The notes beneath the pieces were generated by a model. It ran no database searches, was not told the origin of the DNA, and saw only the letters and a list, made by a program, of their open reading frames with translations. The position numbers and the translations under genes were made by a program. From NCBI GenBank assembly GCA_013396655.1, contig WBMV01006439.1, positions 434,001-498,000 on the forward strand: 64,000 nt of DNA, in the 5' to 3' direction. This document shows, one piece after another, positions 26,366-38,362 of the stretch (its first letter is position 1; the number at the start of each line of letters is the position of its first letter). This stretch comes from Campylorhamphus procurvoides (lineage: Eukaryota > Chordata > Aves > Passeriformes > Dendrocolaptidae).

Positions 26366-27246
26366 ACTGTGCCAAGAGAGGTTTAGCATGGACATTAAGA
26401 AGAAATTCTTTACAGAGAGAGTGAGCAGACACTGGAGTGGGATACATAGGGAGGTGGTGGATTCACCGTCCCTGGAGGTGTTTAAGAGGAGATTAGATGC
26501 GGCACTCAGTGCCATAGTCTAGTAGGCAAGGTAGTGTTAGGTCAAAGGTTGGACTTGATTATCTCAGATGTCTTTTCTGACAAAATAAAATATTTGGCTT
26601 TGATAATTAGGGTTCTCTAAAAATTGTATTTTAAGGTTTTAAATCTTTGAAATTATGCACATTTTCTCATGTCTCATCTCTAACAATTAAATTCTGTATA
26701 AGAAATTTTACTTTCATACACTATTGAAATGCCAAAGAATTGGCTAAGCTGGAAATGTTGAGTGTTTTCATTGCTGCTTGTTGACAGTGAAAGATTAGTT
26801 AATTTTTATGTCATTATAATTATGATTTCCTGGCAAAGGTATGTTTCTCAGTGAAAATGAGAATTAATCAACTAATTAATGCTTTGTATTGCTGTCCCTG
26901 TTGTTCTTCTTTTAAATGTACTTCTCATTCCCAGGTGGTGATTATCACTCAAGACATGTGCATGAAATACTCCTTTATTCCATAAATTTTCAGTACACAC
27001 TTTGAGACCTAAAGGAACCTGTGATTAATCACTTACTAATTGGATCATTCCTTCATTTTCAATAAGTTATAAACTACATAAAAGGCACTCGACTCCATTG
27101 TTTATGAGATCCAGGTTCCCCTAGAGAAACAGCACCTTTTACGGTAAGACAATCATCACAACTACAGCAAAAATGTTCTTCTTTATTCAAATGTAAAATG
27201 CACTCAATTGCACTATTGTACCTTTCATAACACTTCTGCTTGCTAG

Positions 27247-27315
27247 CAAAAAAGAACAAAAAACAAAACAAAACAAACACCCCACACACACTCACAAAAA
27301 AATAATAAAAAGAAA
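27247..27315. repeat. A/C-rich tract
   Basis: Nearly all A and C on the plus strand, with caaaa-type and cacaca units and no stable period. Confidence 0.85.
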
Positions 27316-30300
27316 CATTTGTGAGTACATGCATTAAAATTCGAATCCTCCTTCTGGATTAAATTGCACAGGCACTATTGAAAGTGAAATGTCCTAGAAG
27401 GATTAGTTAGAATTTAAACCAAACAAACAAATGACTCAATTCCTCAGTTCTTAGCATACTAATAATGACATCTATAAAAAAGGTCTCAATAACATGCAAC
27501 AAAGATGAGATCAGATTTTTCATATCTGGCTTTGAATTTGAGGATGAATATTTCACCAAATTCTCTTTTAAAAGCTATCTAGAAATAAAGATTTGGTTTT
27601 GATACTTCATTTAATTATACACGTGTGTGAAGGTTCAAGGCATGCCAAGTCTGAAATAACACCAAATACTTTAACAGGTTAGATAAGATTACTCTTCCTT
27701 TATGTAAGAAACTATTTACCTATATTCAGTTTAATATCTTAATTACTTACTCTAATTTAGAAGTAGTTCTGTGGACCATGCATTTAGTCTCGCAATAATT
27801 GAGTTCAATATTTAATTATTTTAAAGTTTGTTTTTTTTCTCATTAGAGGTGACTGCCTTGCATTAAACCTTGGTGACATCCCACTGAACAGCTGCAGGAG
27901 AAGAGTATATTTAATTTGCATTTGCATTGGGCCAGATCTCAAATTATTTGTTATAGTTAAAAGTATAAAAACATTAAATTCATGTGAAAATAGAGAAGTA
28001 TTAATTTAAAAGCACTTACTAGGAAGTACATACCCCACTGGAGGAGTTTAGAGCAAAGACTGTTTCTTCCTTCTTAGTTCACTTGAATGTCCATAAAAAC
28101 ATTCCATTATTCTTTTTGATTGTTACATAGATAATAAATTCACAATTAAATAATTAGGTGGAACAGTTTACTTAGTGGGTTTAGAAGTTTCAGGTCACAC
28201 CAGACATGCATAAACACACATATACACATACATGTTGATCCCAAATGCATGAATAGAGGACAACTGGAAAGGACTGCACATTTTCTTTAAGGCCTCTGAA
28301 TTCACTCTCTCATGAGCTCATCAATCCAGGAAACAACATACCCCTACAAACAAGCAGGGGAAAAAAAAATCAAAAGAAGTCTAGTTCAGCAATCTTTCTT
28401 GATTTCTTTGTTATTACAAGACCCTAGAAACAGGTGACAATTGAATTTGGACAAGAGGGAGATGGTGGGATATATCTTGCTAAAATTTCTGCTTATACTC
28501 TCAGCCCGTTCTTATCGCGTTGAAGTAATTGAGCTGTTGCCATCCCATAGTATTGTTTTGCTGGAGGTTTTAAAGTACTGGTGGAAGGAGCTAACAGGGG
28601 CAGGCAGGAGACAGGTGCTGGCTCAATTAACTGAAGCATCCAGAACTGATGAGTGCTGTCAAGAGATCACTACGAGGTTGGCTACCAGAGGAGACTACTG
28701 AAGTGACCGAAGATATCAAGTTTATTACAGGATCTCAGGGAAATGGCTGAAAGGAACAGCAAACACTGGGAGAGCACTGTGTGGCAAGTAAGAAAGTAGA
28801 ACAACACTTGTAAACCAAATTAGGTATTCAGGAGTGAGTAAGGGGCCAGCAAGAATTAAAACACTGCACAGTAAATATCAGCTTCTTCTTATCAGTGATG
28901 AAGACATTACTAGCTTGAGAAGATAATATTAACTTATTAAGTTCTATGATAACAATTCACATACACTTAATGACAGATATAACAGCTGTGCTGTTGCTAT
29001 TTTCTTTCTGAATGAATTTCCAAAACAGCAAAAAATGCACCCTATTGTAGGTTTTGGTTTTCTTTTTTATTGAAAATTTCATGCGGAGTGTATTTTTCAA
29101 TTGTTACAAGCAGCTGTGACCTTACTGCCGAATGTGCTTTGCTCAGTGAAAAAGTAGTAATGGATATTGTACAGAAATAATTAAAAAGAAAATATAGTCA
29201 ACATGTAGTTTTATCACAGAGAGGAAAAACAGCTGAGACACACAAAGAGGCAGAGAGAGGGGGAAGGTACTTTACCAAGCAGTCCAATCCTTAGGATAAC
29301 TACAGAAATAAAAACCTGTTAGCAGCTTCCATGGGAATCTGAAGATTGATTATGTCTTCTAGTTCCCCTGCGTTTCCTGTGCTGAGAATGTCTTTTTAAA
29401 CTGCTGATTTCACAGTCTACAAAAGGGCTGACGGAAGATGCATTGGCTGTAATCTAGATATAAGATTGAAAGGTTCAGAAACCACCTTGAGAACATGATA
29501 AATATTTCTGTTTCTCCCAACACTTCAAAGAATTGCAGTTGTTGAAGATGTGAGCCCCTTGACTGATAAGAGGTAGTTCACCTTGCTTAAGCCTTCACTT
29601 CACAGCTGAAACTAAGAGCCAGAAAAGTAGAAGTCCTGGAATAAGATTGATCAAGTCACTGACTCAATGAATTTGTTCAAAAGACATGTATTTGCCCTGC
29701 TCAGTCGACAGATCCTCCCTCAGTGAAACTTGCTTTTTCAATTATCAGAAAAAATGACATAAAATAACTATTGTAAGCTTCATGTCCTCAAAAAATGTTA
29801 TAATCTGTATGTAGTAAAAGCTATGTGGTTGCTTCTTTGGGAATGTATAGCTGTAAAGAACATGATGAATTGAAACTGTCTGTATTCAGGAAAAGGCTAG
29901 TTTTGATCAACTAGATTTTTTTCATAGTGCATAACCCTTGAGTTTGTTAACTTGGTATTGAAATTAATGAAATAGAATGAGACAGAATGAAATGGAGAAA
30001 TCAAGTTTCAAATCTGAATTTTTAATTTAAAATGGATGTATTTCAAAATTCCATTTTCCATGAATGACTCAGTATTTTGATTTTGCACTCAAAACTAAAA
30101 AGCTATAACATTATCACCTAGCTAAATTTGAAACAATTCTCTTGATGGTCTTACCTGTTGTTTTGAATAAACTTATTAATTAATATTTCTAATTGGAAAT
30201 TTTCCAGTCCTTGCAATGGCTGTTTCATTGCAAAAGGCAGAACTCTTCCATCACATGTCCTTTCGCAGAAATTTAACCGCATTCTGCTAGAAATTTGTAC

Positions 30301-31051
30301 GCAGGCATTCAAGAAAAAATAAACAAGATTTCTTACAAGTAGCATGCATAGTCCTTTCATTGCTTAATTCTACTTACTGTGGTAGAATTACATGAGAAAT
30401 GAGGCCATCCTCGTTTTGTCATGCTTATTTTTAAACATTTACTTTAATGACAATGCCATAGATTTATAAGGTTGGCCTAAAAATCCACTGTGACCTGTGG
30501 TAGGTTTCCTACTGACCTCCTTGTGGTAGGAACAGCAAGGAAAAAATATCATATTTAGCAGAAATCAATAAGATACATTCATAAAAATTGTTCAAATATT
30601 TTTTTAAAGTTTTATATAATCACATAAATGTATTGATCCCACATGACTGTGGCATCTGATAATGCTGAAATCCTTGAGGCAAAATTCCACTGAAATGCAA
30701 GGAATAACATTTAGAATATACTGTTGTATGTGAAACACACTAGACCTCTGTGGATATTGTAAGGATATATAAGGATATGGAGGGAAAGGGCAAACTCATA
30801 AACAGTGCACTACAACAGACTTTCTGTGAGTTTATAATGATAGATTATAGTAAAATACCAGTTTTGCAAACTGAATATCTCAAGAAGTCTGAAACTGGAA
30901 AACAGATGAAAGTGTCTGTAACTTATGCACGAAATTAACAGTTCCTATCCAATGTGCTGAGCAGTGTGTGAAATCACTTCCTTGTGAGTTATGGGGGAGG
31001 TAAATTAGGAATGCAAAATATATAGGAGAATGATATTTTCAAAGTGGAATT

Positions 31052-31101
31052 TTAAAAATAATAATAATAAAAAACAAACCAAAAAAACCCAGACAACAAG
31101 A
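31052..31101. repeat. (AAT)n then A/C-rich tract
   Basis: An (aat)n run of about 15 bases is followed by A runs broken by C (aaacaaaccaaaaaaaccc). Confidence 0.8.
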
Positions 31102-32854
31102 ATTTTAATAATGTCGTAGTGCTTACCAGTAAATAGTCCATTAGTTGCATATAAAATTGTTCTGACTTTATTTCTCTGTTCTGTTTACATAAGAAGCCAG
31201 TGCAGCAATACTCAAGAGGGGTTAGAACCTGGCTTTTGTCATTCTGGGAGATGTTTACATTTTCTTGTGGTAGGTCCTTGAGAGCAGGAGCTGCAGCGAC
31301 ATCTTGGAAGGATCCAGGCTTTTGTCATTGACTGCACTGGCCAAGACCAGGTCAAGGTTTAGTTGCTGTTCACTCCTTCTGTTGGGAGAAAAGTAATGAG
31401 CAGAAGAGGGTATGAATCTGGAGAAAGAAAGTGTATTTGAACAAATATTTTAGACGGGAGTAGAGGAGAAGTGGAAGGAGGTGTGTGCTGTAGTCAGGAG
31501 GAAGGAGTAGGGAGCTGCTCCCTGTAGCTGAGACAGCACAAAGTCCTCAAGAGGTTCTCAGAGGGCTTGGGTGAGTGCTGGCAGGCAGCAGCAGCTACAG
31601 AGGGAGGAGAACATTTTGAAATGCTTTATCAGATCAGAGACTTGACTGGAAACATTCAGCTTTGTTCAGTGTTGGCAACTCTTCCATCTCCAAAATGCAA
31701 ACCAGTGGTTCTGAAGCCAGAAAGAGACTGGTAGCAGTGAGTACTGCACACAGCTTATTGACTCAGTCTAGTGACAGGGAAGTACAGAATTCCTCGAAAT
31801 GTCCCAAATAATGACTCTCTAACTGTAATTAATTCTTGATGGTGAGAATATGGAAAAGATGGAAAATCAGTATTTCTCGAGAAGGCTGCAGTTTGTAGGG
31901 AAGTGACTGTAAGTTGATGTCAAGCGCACACAAACAACATCTATCAACGTTACATTTAAAAGAGTTCTGTGATATGCAGGTTTGTTATTTGGACAGGCAA
32001 CCTGACAGCAGAGATTGATGCACCTATCAAAGAAGAATAAGCATATAAATCTCTGTCTTATCATAGGGAGAATGCAGGGAGCAGATAGGACTGAAGTGGT
32101 AGACATAATCTATTTAGGTTTTCAAGAGACATTTGACATTGCATGATAGAATAGACTAATATATCTTCAGGTTAGCATGTAAGGCTCAGAAGACCTTCCA
32201 GGCTTCTAAGTTGCAGTGTATGACATCAATTCCCAAGTGCAGAACATAATTTCTTCACTAGTTTTCTTCTCAGTCTGTTTTTCTACTCCTTGTATTATCT
32301 AGAAAGCTCTTCTAGAAAATTTCCATCTGTCCATCTAATTTTTTTTCTTTGTACTATCTTTATTTTTTCTGTTTCTTTTTATTAACTCTGCATATTGTTT
32401 TCCTCTTAATCATAAAGTAAGAGTGCTGATGAGGCATCCTGACTCAGTTGGGCTGGTGTGATGTTGTCTTACCATCCTGAATCTAGGAATTAGAGAATGG
32501 GAATGAGTCACTAACTGTTGTGGCCCGGGAACTACAAAAAATCCCAGACTCCAAAATTACTTCCTATCTTCCCTGGGGACTTTCTTCAGACTTATCAATG
32601 ACCAGCAACAGGGACTTGATACAAGTATTGCATGAGCTACTTAAGGGAAAGCTGGATTTTAGAGCTCATACGAATAGCAGTTCATAAGGTACAGACACGA
32701 GGAGGATACAAAATCATCAGTAGCACTAACATAGGTTCAGATGCCTGCAGCACTATTCAAGCTTCTGAATACATTTGCATACTCCCTTGTTTCTTACATT
32801 TTATCTCCAGGGATTCCATTTCAGGATGCTTAAAGGCAACACTCAGTCAAAATG

Positions 32855-32917
32855 GGAAAGAGGAAATGTATCATACTGCAGTGTCAAAGCACAGGAAAGA
32901 GGAAATGTACCATACTG
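32855..32917. repeat. 24-bp direct repeat at 39-bp offset
   Basis: Copies at 32855-32878 and 32894-32917 share gaggaaatgta(t/c)catactg and differ at one base. The 39-base offset is a multiple of three, so the repeat is in frame within a 112-codon open frame (32632-32970) of no recognised family. Confidence 0.85.
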
Positions 32918-33599
32918 ACATATACTTTAATCCTTATACATTGCCACTTGCTGTTTTCTCTTTTGCATGAGAATGAGAACACCTCTGACATGTCCCAGGA
33001 CATCCCTTTGTATCAATACACATGCCCTTTCCTTTGCAGTAACAAAGTGAAGCAAACCTGTCACTGAGACTGCATCAGTTCTAATAGCAGCCTCCATTAG
33101 AAATTTAGGCTGCAAAATACAGACATCTCTGTCTTATCTCAGGAAAATACGGAGGCTATCTTTGGCAGCAAGTAAGGCACTGCTGTACAAAAGGGAAGAA
33201 GAGATTGTAGCAATGCTGATCAGTTAGGTGTTTGCTTCAAACCATCAGAAGCAGTTAGTATATAATATGAAAGAGATCATTCCTCAGAACTCTTACACTT
33301 CTCAGAGGATATGACTTCCAAGTCAATCAAACTTGTGCAATCCATTTTTCGATATCTCTTGGATGGGGACCCCTGAGGTCCTTTGTGCCCTACATCCATA
33401 TTCTTACCTCCATCATGGCATTTTTTTTTCCTTACATCCAGTCTGATTTTCCCTTTCTGCAACTTGAGTCTATGCTTTTGTGCATTTGCTGTACACCTCC
33501 AAGAATCTGACTCCTCCTTCTCCACAACCCTCCTTCAGACGTGTGAAAACAGTCTTTCAGTCTTATCAACCTTCTTGTCTTCAAAATGAATAAAGTTAT

Positions 33600-33835
33600 T
33601 TTTCTCAGTGTCCCTTTGGTTTTCCAGTTCTTCAGTCCCCTAAACTGTACATAAGAATGGCCCTTTGCTGGACTTTGTCCAGTTTTCAAAGTCTTCCTTG
33701 AACAAATGATGCCAAAACTGAACGCAGAATAGATGTGATGTCACAAGTGCTGAACAGAGGGGAATAATCATTTCTATTGACATGCTACCAGACTGTAACT
33801 AATGTGACTAATGCAGTTCAGTGTATAGGTAGCCT
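33600..33835 (-). mobile_element. CR1 LINE fragment, decayed
   Basis: Minus-strand CR1 sequence from the region between the end of ORF2 and the 3' UTR. Recognisable stretches are ggccctttgctggactttgt (about 33660-33679), ccaaaactgaacgcag and gctgaacagaggggaataat. The divergence is high. The true 3' end is missing on the left and the element is truncated on the right. The edges are approximate. Confidence 0.75.
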
Positions 33836-35892
33836 TCATCTGCATAACGGACTGCATTAGTAAAAGTATTTTAAGATTTCAAGTTTAGGGTATATTCTAA
33901 TTTTGGTTTGGGAATATCAGCATATGGAATTTGCAGTGTTAACTGCCAGTAACAACCTGACTTACTAATTTACACTAGGAAATGTACATACTAGAATTGT
34001 TCCAGAATTTTTTTTAACCTAAATGTGATTGTATACAAGGACTAGCATTTGAAATAATGTAAATTAATTCTTCTATCAAATAATCCTTTTAAGTAATGAA
34101 CAAAAATGTGAAATCTATCTTAAGAATTTTCTCAATGAATTAAATCTGCTCTTTAAAAAAAAAATAATTGCTGAGTGAGATAAAATTCATGAGTTTGCCC
34201 TTTCCACTTCTGTCTATCAAATTCAGTCAGGAATTCTAGGTAACAAAATGATCTTTATGTTCTTTTGACACAATATAACAATGACAATAAATAATCATCA
34301 ACATCAGCAGGTGTGTTGCTAATTATGGCAACAGTGACCTATTCACACCTACACAGTAGAGCTTTCAACCTGAATTTGCATACTGATTTATGGATCCATA
34401 AATTTAGGTAAATGTGGATGGAATCAATTAAATATAAAAGGATATGTTAACACGGGTGAGAAGAAAGGAAGAAATTTCATATAGGGTAGAGAAACAAGAT
34501 CAAATGGTGCTATCTTTCAGAATTAATGTAATCTTAAAATCTAAAGACAAGGTCCGACTTCTATCAGTACCATTGACTAGAAAATTTTTTCTGCTATGTG
34601 TATTACATGAAAGTGAAAAATAAAAATGTTGCAATAACTAAATAATGCAAACAAAAACAACATGCAAATCATGTTGAGTCAAAACTGTGGGGGTTGACTT
34701 CACTGGACATTGCACTTGGCAAAGCTGAATTTAGGGTTTTAGGCTGTCTGCCCTATCAAAGAAAACAAGACCAAGGCACAGTTGGGTTCAGTGATAGGCA
34801 GTGATCTGTGGTATTGTAAGCAAGGTCACATGCATGGTTTTACCCTTGCTTCCTCATTCTTTTCCATTCAGTCTGGGGAAAATGTGCCAGCTGCTGTTTC
34901 TAAGACTGTTCATAATAATACTCTCTGCTCCTAATACAACAGTTAAATGAAAAGCCAATGAAGTTATCTGATCACAGATGTAATCTGTGTTGTGGCTTTA
35001 TCATTAAGTTCTTCGTGGCACCTTCTGCAAGCAGAGGTCACTGCCCATCAGCCTTAGGACACCTCATAGACTTAATAGCACTCTTCTGGGTTTAGTCTGT
35101 TTTTTAGCCCATGTTAGAATCAGAGAACTGAAATAAGAAGTGCACAAAATCTTTCCTCTAAACTTTCTGCCACTGGAATTTAATATATTCTACACTATGC
35201 CCGTGGAAAAAATCTATGAAATCTACTTTCTAATGTGTATGTTTGGGATCGGTTGGGATGACAAAGGTGGTCCTGATTTTCTGGATGTAACGGAATGCAG
35301 CATTGACAGCACTCATCAGTAAACTCAGGTGTCTTATTCTGGATTGCCACGTCTGAACTGGTCAGTTCTAATATATCAGTATTGGAAACTATTAATCAGT
35401 CCTACATTTGGCCAGTTGAATCATAGTTCATGCAGTTGTGCATCTTCGTTAAAAATCAAGCGCTTAGTTTACAGGGGAAAGTATAAAATGAATGTAATGA
35501 AATCCCACTTCGCTTTTATGGATTGCAATTTAAAAAAAAAAAAAAAAAGGATGTTTCCTGATTGAAGCAAGAATTATATATTGACAGAAAGAGTTTTTTA
35601 TCTTTGGAAAGTCTGATCTCCCATCCTAAACTTCAGGAACTCCTTCACTGGACAAAGTACTGAAGTCCATCACCTAATCTGGAGTAAGTGAACGGTCATC
35701 TCCAAAATAAGAAGCAAACCAGCTTTGATTGCTGTCCAGTCAGACAAGTATTTTCAAAATTTGAGAAAAGAAGAAAAAAGAACAACTTATTTCTTCTCAC
35801 TGATGACTTAGTTCCTCAGTCCTGAGAAAAATAGAATGAAATGGTCTTTATTCACAAAGTGAAAAAGCATTCAGCAGAGCAATGGAAATAAA
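33836..35892. other. Non-coding stretch with poly(A) run
   Basis: AT-rich. A run of about 17 A at 35531-35547 ends a 78-codon open frame without recognised homology; it might be a retroposon tail, but no target-site duplication or gene body is visible. Confidence 0.5.
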
Positions 35893-36095
35893 AGATTTGA
35901 ACTCTACACCTGTTGCTATTGCCAGCTTCATGTGCAGCCTTGACTAAGTCACTTATCCTCCTTACATCTTCAGTTACCCACCTGACAAATGAGCAAATCC
36001 TAATGCACTGAGTGCTGCGAAAAATAATTATTAATTTTTGAAAAGCACTTTCAAGGGTTCTGGAGCAGTATAAATGACAGATATTTATTTTAGAC
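35893..36095 (+). mobile_element. Ancient MIR-type SINE (amniote CORE-SINE)
   Basis: In forward MIR order it shows a tRNA-derived gatttgaactc (B-box-like) segment at 35893-35903, the CORE motif ccttgactaagtcacttatc (35938-35957), and an eroded 'cttcagttacccacctgacaa' stretch. Last comes a 3' part with ttttgaaaagcactttcaag (36036-36055) and gcagtataaatg, which matches the amniote-type MIR 3' end. It is highly diverged, consistent with insertion before or early in amniote evolution. MIR copies are sparse in birds. Confidence 0.75.
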
Positions 36096-36186
36096 AAGAA
36101 TCCAACAGACACAACGATTTTGTTTCAAGGATTTTCTAAAGGAAAACAGAATTGTTGTCAGGGTAAGCTATTTTCTAAAATATCAG

Positions 36187-36214
36187 CAATACAGAGGTGG
36201 TTACCTCTGTATTG
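36187..36214. repeat. Perfect 12-bp inverted repeat, 4-base loop
   Basis: The left arm caatacagaggt (36187-36198) pairs perfectly with the right arm acctctgtattg (36203-36214) across a ggtt loop. It lies about 90 bases downstream of the MIR-type SINE. Confidence 0.95.
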
Positions 36215-37480
36215 TAGGTGAATACAGGAGATGTAAGGTAGCCACTTTTAAGATGACACATTAAGAAGCTGAACTGGTTATATGAGACAGCTGAGGGAGT
36301 GTGCTGACATTTATGCTGTACCTCAGGTTTATTCTATCATTATTCTACATGCCAAGGAACATACACAGACATCCTAGTATGTGACAGTGCATATAAATTC
36401 TTACCAAAAGCTCTATGGAAGAAAAATAAAAAATGTATTCTTAATGTCAAAGTACTAGCATGAAATTCCCTGTGGTGTGATGAAAGATATTTCCCACTGA
36501 ATATATCTCAGCACAGATCATATGGACTGAAAAAGGATTTTGGAATTCTTTACAATGCTTTTACTGTGAAAGGATTGATTTCTTCCAAGTCTGACATAAC
36601 AGACCCTAGACTTATTAGAAACTGCTAATTTAAATGATCTGCACTTCTGAATATTCCTTTTAGAAACAAAAAAGTAATGAAAAAATTTCTGGTGTATATG
36701 TTGTCAATAAAAAAATATGAATAAAATGAACAATACAGTTATGTGAAGGAGGAGGATGGAAATATACTGGGTTTGATTATTTTTTACAAAACTTCAAGCT
36801 GTTCAGCATTCCCCTTCTCTCTCCAACACTGTGGCAGAGAATTTGGTTTGGATCAAGGTCTGAAAGACGGGACTGACAATTAGTAGAGAACATTAACAAT
36901 GACATAGTTCGCCTCCCTTGCTCATTGTTTCACCTGCAATAGCAAAGGCACAGCACTAATGGTTATATAGCTGGTGGGAAACCATATTTACACATTTCAA
37001 CCAAATCTCACATTCTGAAGGGAAAATCCAGCATTTAAGATTGTTTTTCTTTCCAAATTAGCACAAAAGCTGGATTTCTGTAATTATCAGTAAAAAGAAC
37101 GCTTCCTCAAGTCCCCCAAAAGAATGAAGTTGGACTTCTTAGAATCCTGCATGTTGACAATAAGAAAATTTCCTAATGCTAAATGTCATGTAAGTGAAAT
37201 ATTCTTTAATTTATATAATATGAGAAGACAAGAATTTAAATATCGAATACAATTCCAAATTGCCTGAATGCAAATGTGGGCTGTGTAACAAAAATATTTT
37301 AACACTACCATTATAGGAGAATCAAGTGAATCAGGTAAATTCTTTTGCCCCAGAGAAATGCTAACCTACTACCACGTTGCCACAGGTTATTCCAAGTGTG
37401 ATGAAACTGCATTTTCCAATGGGATATCATTGTGGCATTTTTTTGTTTCTTAATTTTATTTAGCTATTTTTGTCTAACAG

Positions 37481-37566
37481 CCTCTGAGCAAGCCATCATC
37501 ATGGAAGGTGCAGGCCAGTTGCCCAGATGGCCCCCTACTCTAACATCCAGGCTGTCTCAGGTAGAA
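37481..37566 (+). other. Candidate exon (unassigned)
   Basis: An 86-base segment, GC-richer than its flanks, is bounded by good splice-site matches. Upstream is a long T-rich tract ending tttttgtctaacag (AG at 37479-37480); downstream is GTGAGT (37567-37572). A weaker donor GTAGAA at 37561 would give 80 bases. One frame stays open through both, including an internal ATG at 37501. The encoded peptide is not one I recognise, and 86 is not a multiple of three. It could be a coding exon, a non-coding RNA exon, or a chance arrangement. Confidence 0.2.
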
Positions 37567-38307
37567 GTGAGTACCTGCAGGAGTGTAAGAACTGGATCAC
37601 AAAAACCCTATTCTTTTATATTGGTTAAAAAATACATATATTAAAAAAAATCTGATATGAGTGAACTTGTTTTTTAAAATAAAATTATGTTTACCAAAAC
37701 TTCATGTTACAATTCCTCTGCAACCTTCCCCATGAGAATTCAACAATGAAATATCAGCTGGTGTTGCTATTAAAGCTTGGGAGTACTAAATACTCGTGAT
37801 TTATGAAGGGCATAAGTCTTTCCTTATTTTCTGGGTTTGGATAAACTGAGAAGCATCCTAAGTTTTTAACAATTATTTCAAAGGTGAAGACCTTTCTTAC
37901 ACACTAGAACAGCAGCTTAAGGGCAAAGCCAACAATTTTTTTCCAAAAATGTATTAATGGCAACTGGACTTATCTATCTCTAGTTACTGTTAATTGCTCA
38001 ATTCTGAAGGAGTCTGGAAACACTGGAAAGGTAATTGTACTTAATTCAGATGCAGTGATTTTTGAAAAAATCATCATGGAGATGGAATCTATCAGACATG
38101 TTCACATACAGCTGGCAGTTATAACACAGGATGTGCAGGAAAGCCCAGTCCATATAAAGTAGCAGCAAATGCTAGGCAGGTTACCCCAGGACATTACATA
38201 TGATACAGTTAGTGAACCAAAATTACATATTTTTATACTCCACTCAGAAGAGGCTAGCTATTTTGCAGCCCATGGTTCTCATCCATAGTCATAAATAATT
38301 CCCCTAT

Positions 38308-38362
38308 TAAAAAAACCCCAACAAACAAACAAATAACAAACAATAACAAACAAATAAAAAAC
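38308..38362. repeat. A/C-rich tract
   Basis: A7 then CCCC and caaa/caaata units; only A, C and a few T. Confidence 0.85.

Larger units (their letters stand above)
24786..26580 (+). mobile_element. CR1 LINE, long partial copy (ORF2 RT to 3' end)
   Basis: The largest transposon in the window, about 1.8 kb, plus strand. It starts inside ORF2, in the linker between endonuclease and reverse transcriptase (open segment 24778-24972 with the Lys/Arg-rich NKKCFYKYIS stretch). It runs through the RT fingers, palm and thumb to the 3' UTR, whose end reads ggttggacttgattatctca. The usual octamer tail is missing or eroded, so the right edge is approximate. 5' truncation is normal for CR1. The copy is not active: see the separate coding-remnant entry. 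It carries one undetermined base at 25258. Confidence 0.93.
26581..33599. other. Long non-coding stretch
   Basis: No gene was recognised in 7.0 kb. Items seen: A/C-rich tracts at 27247-27315 and 31052-31101, an unrecognised 86-codon open frame in slightly GC-richer sequence at 28441-28701, a purine-rich, GC-richer part at about 31380-31620 that I could not classify, and a 39-bp-offset direct repeat at 32855-32917. Confidence 0.55.

Noticed and set aside
25928..26515. 195-codon minus-strand open frame, the longest in the window
   Set aside because: It is antisense to the CR1 ORF2/3' UTR copy on the plus strand; the plus-strand sequence explains it fully.
28441..28701. 86-codon plus-strand frame in slightly GC-richer sequence
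   Set aside because: Peptide not recognised and no supporting splice or promoter signal; length is within chance expectation.
35531..35547. Poly(A) run as the tail of a processed pseudogene
   Set aside because: No recognisable gene body upstream and no flanking target-site duplication.
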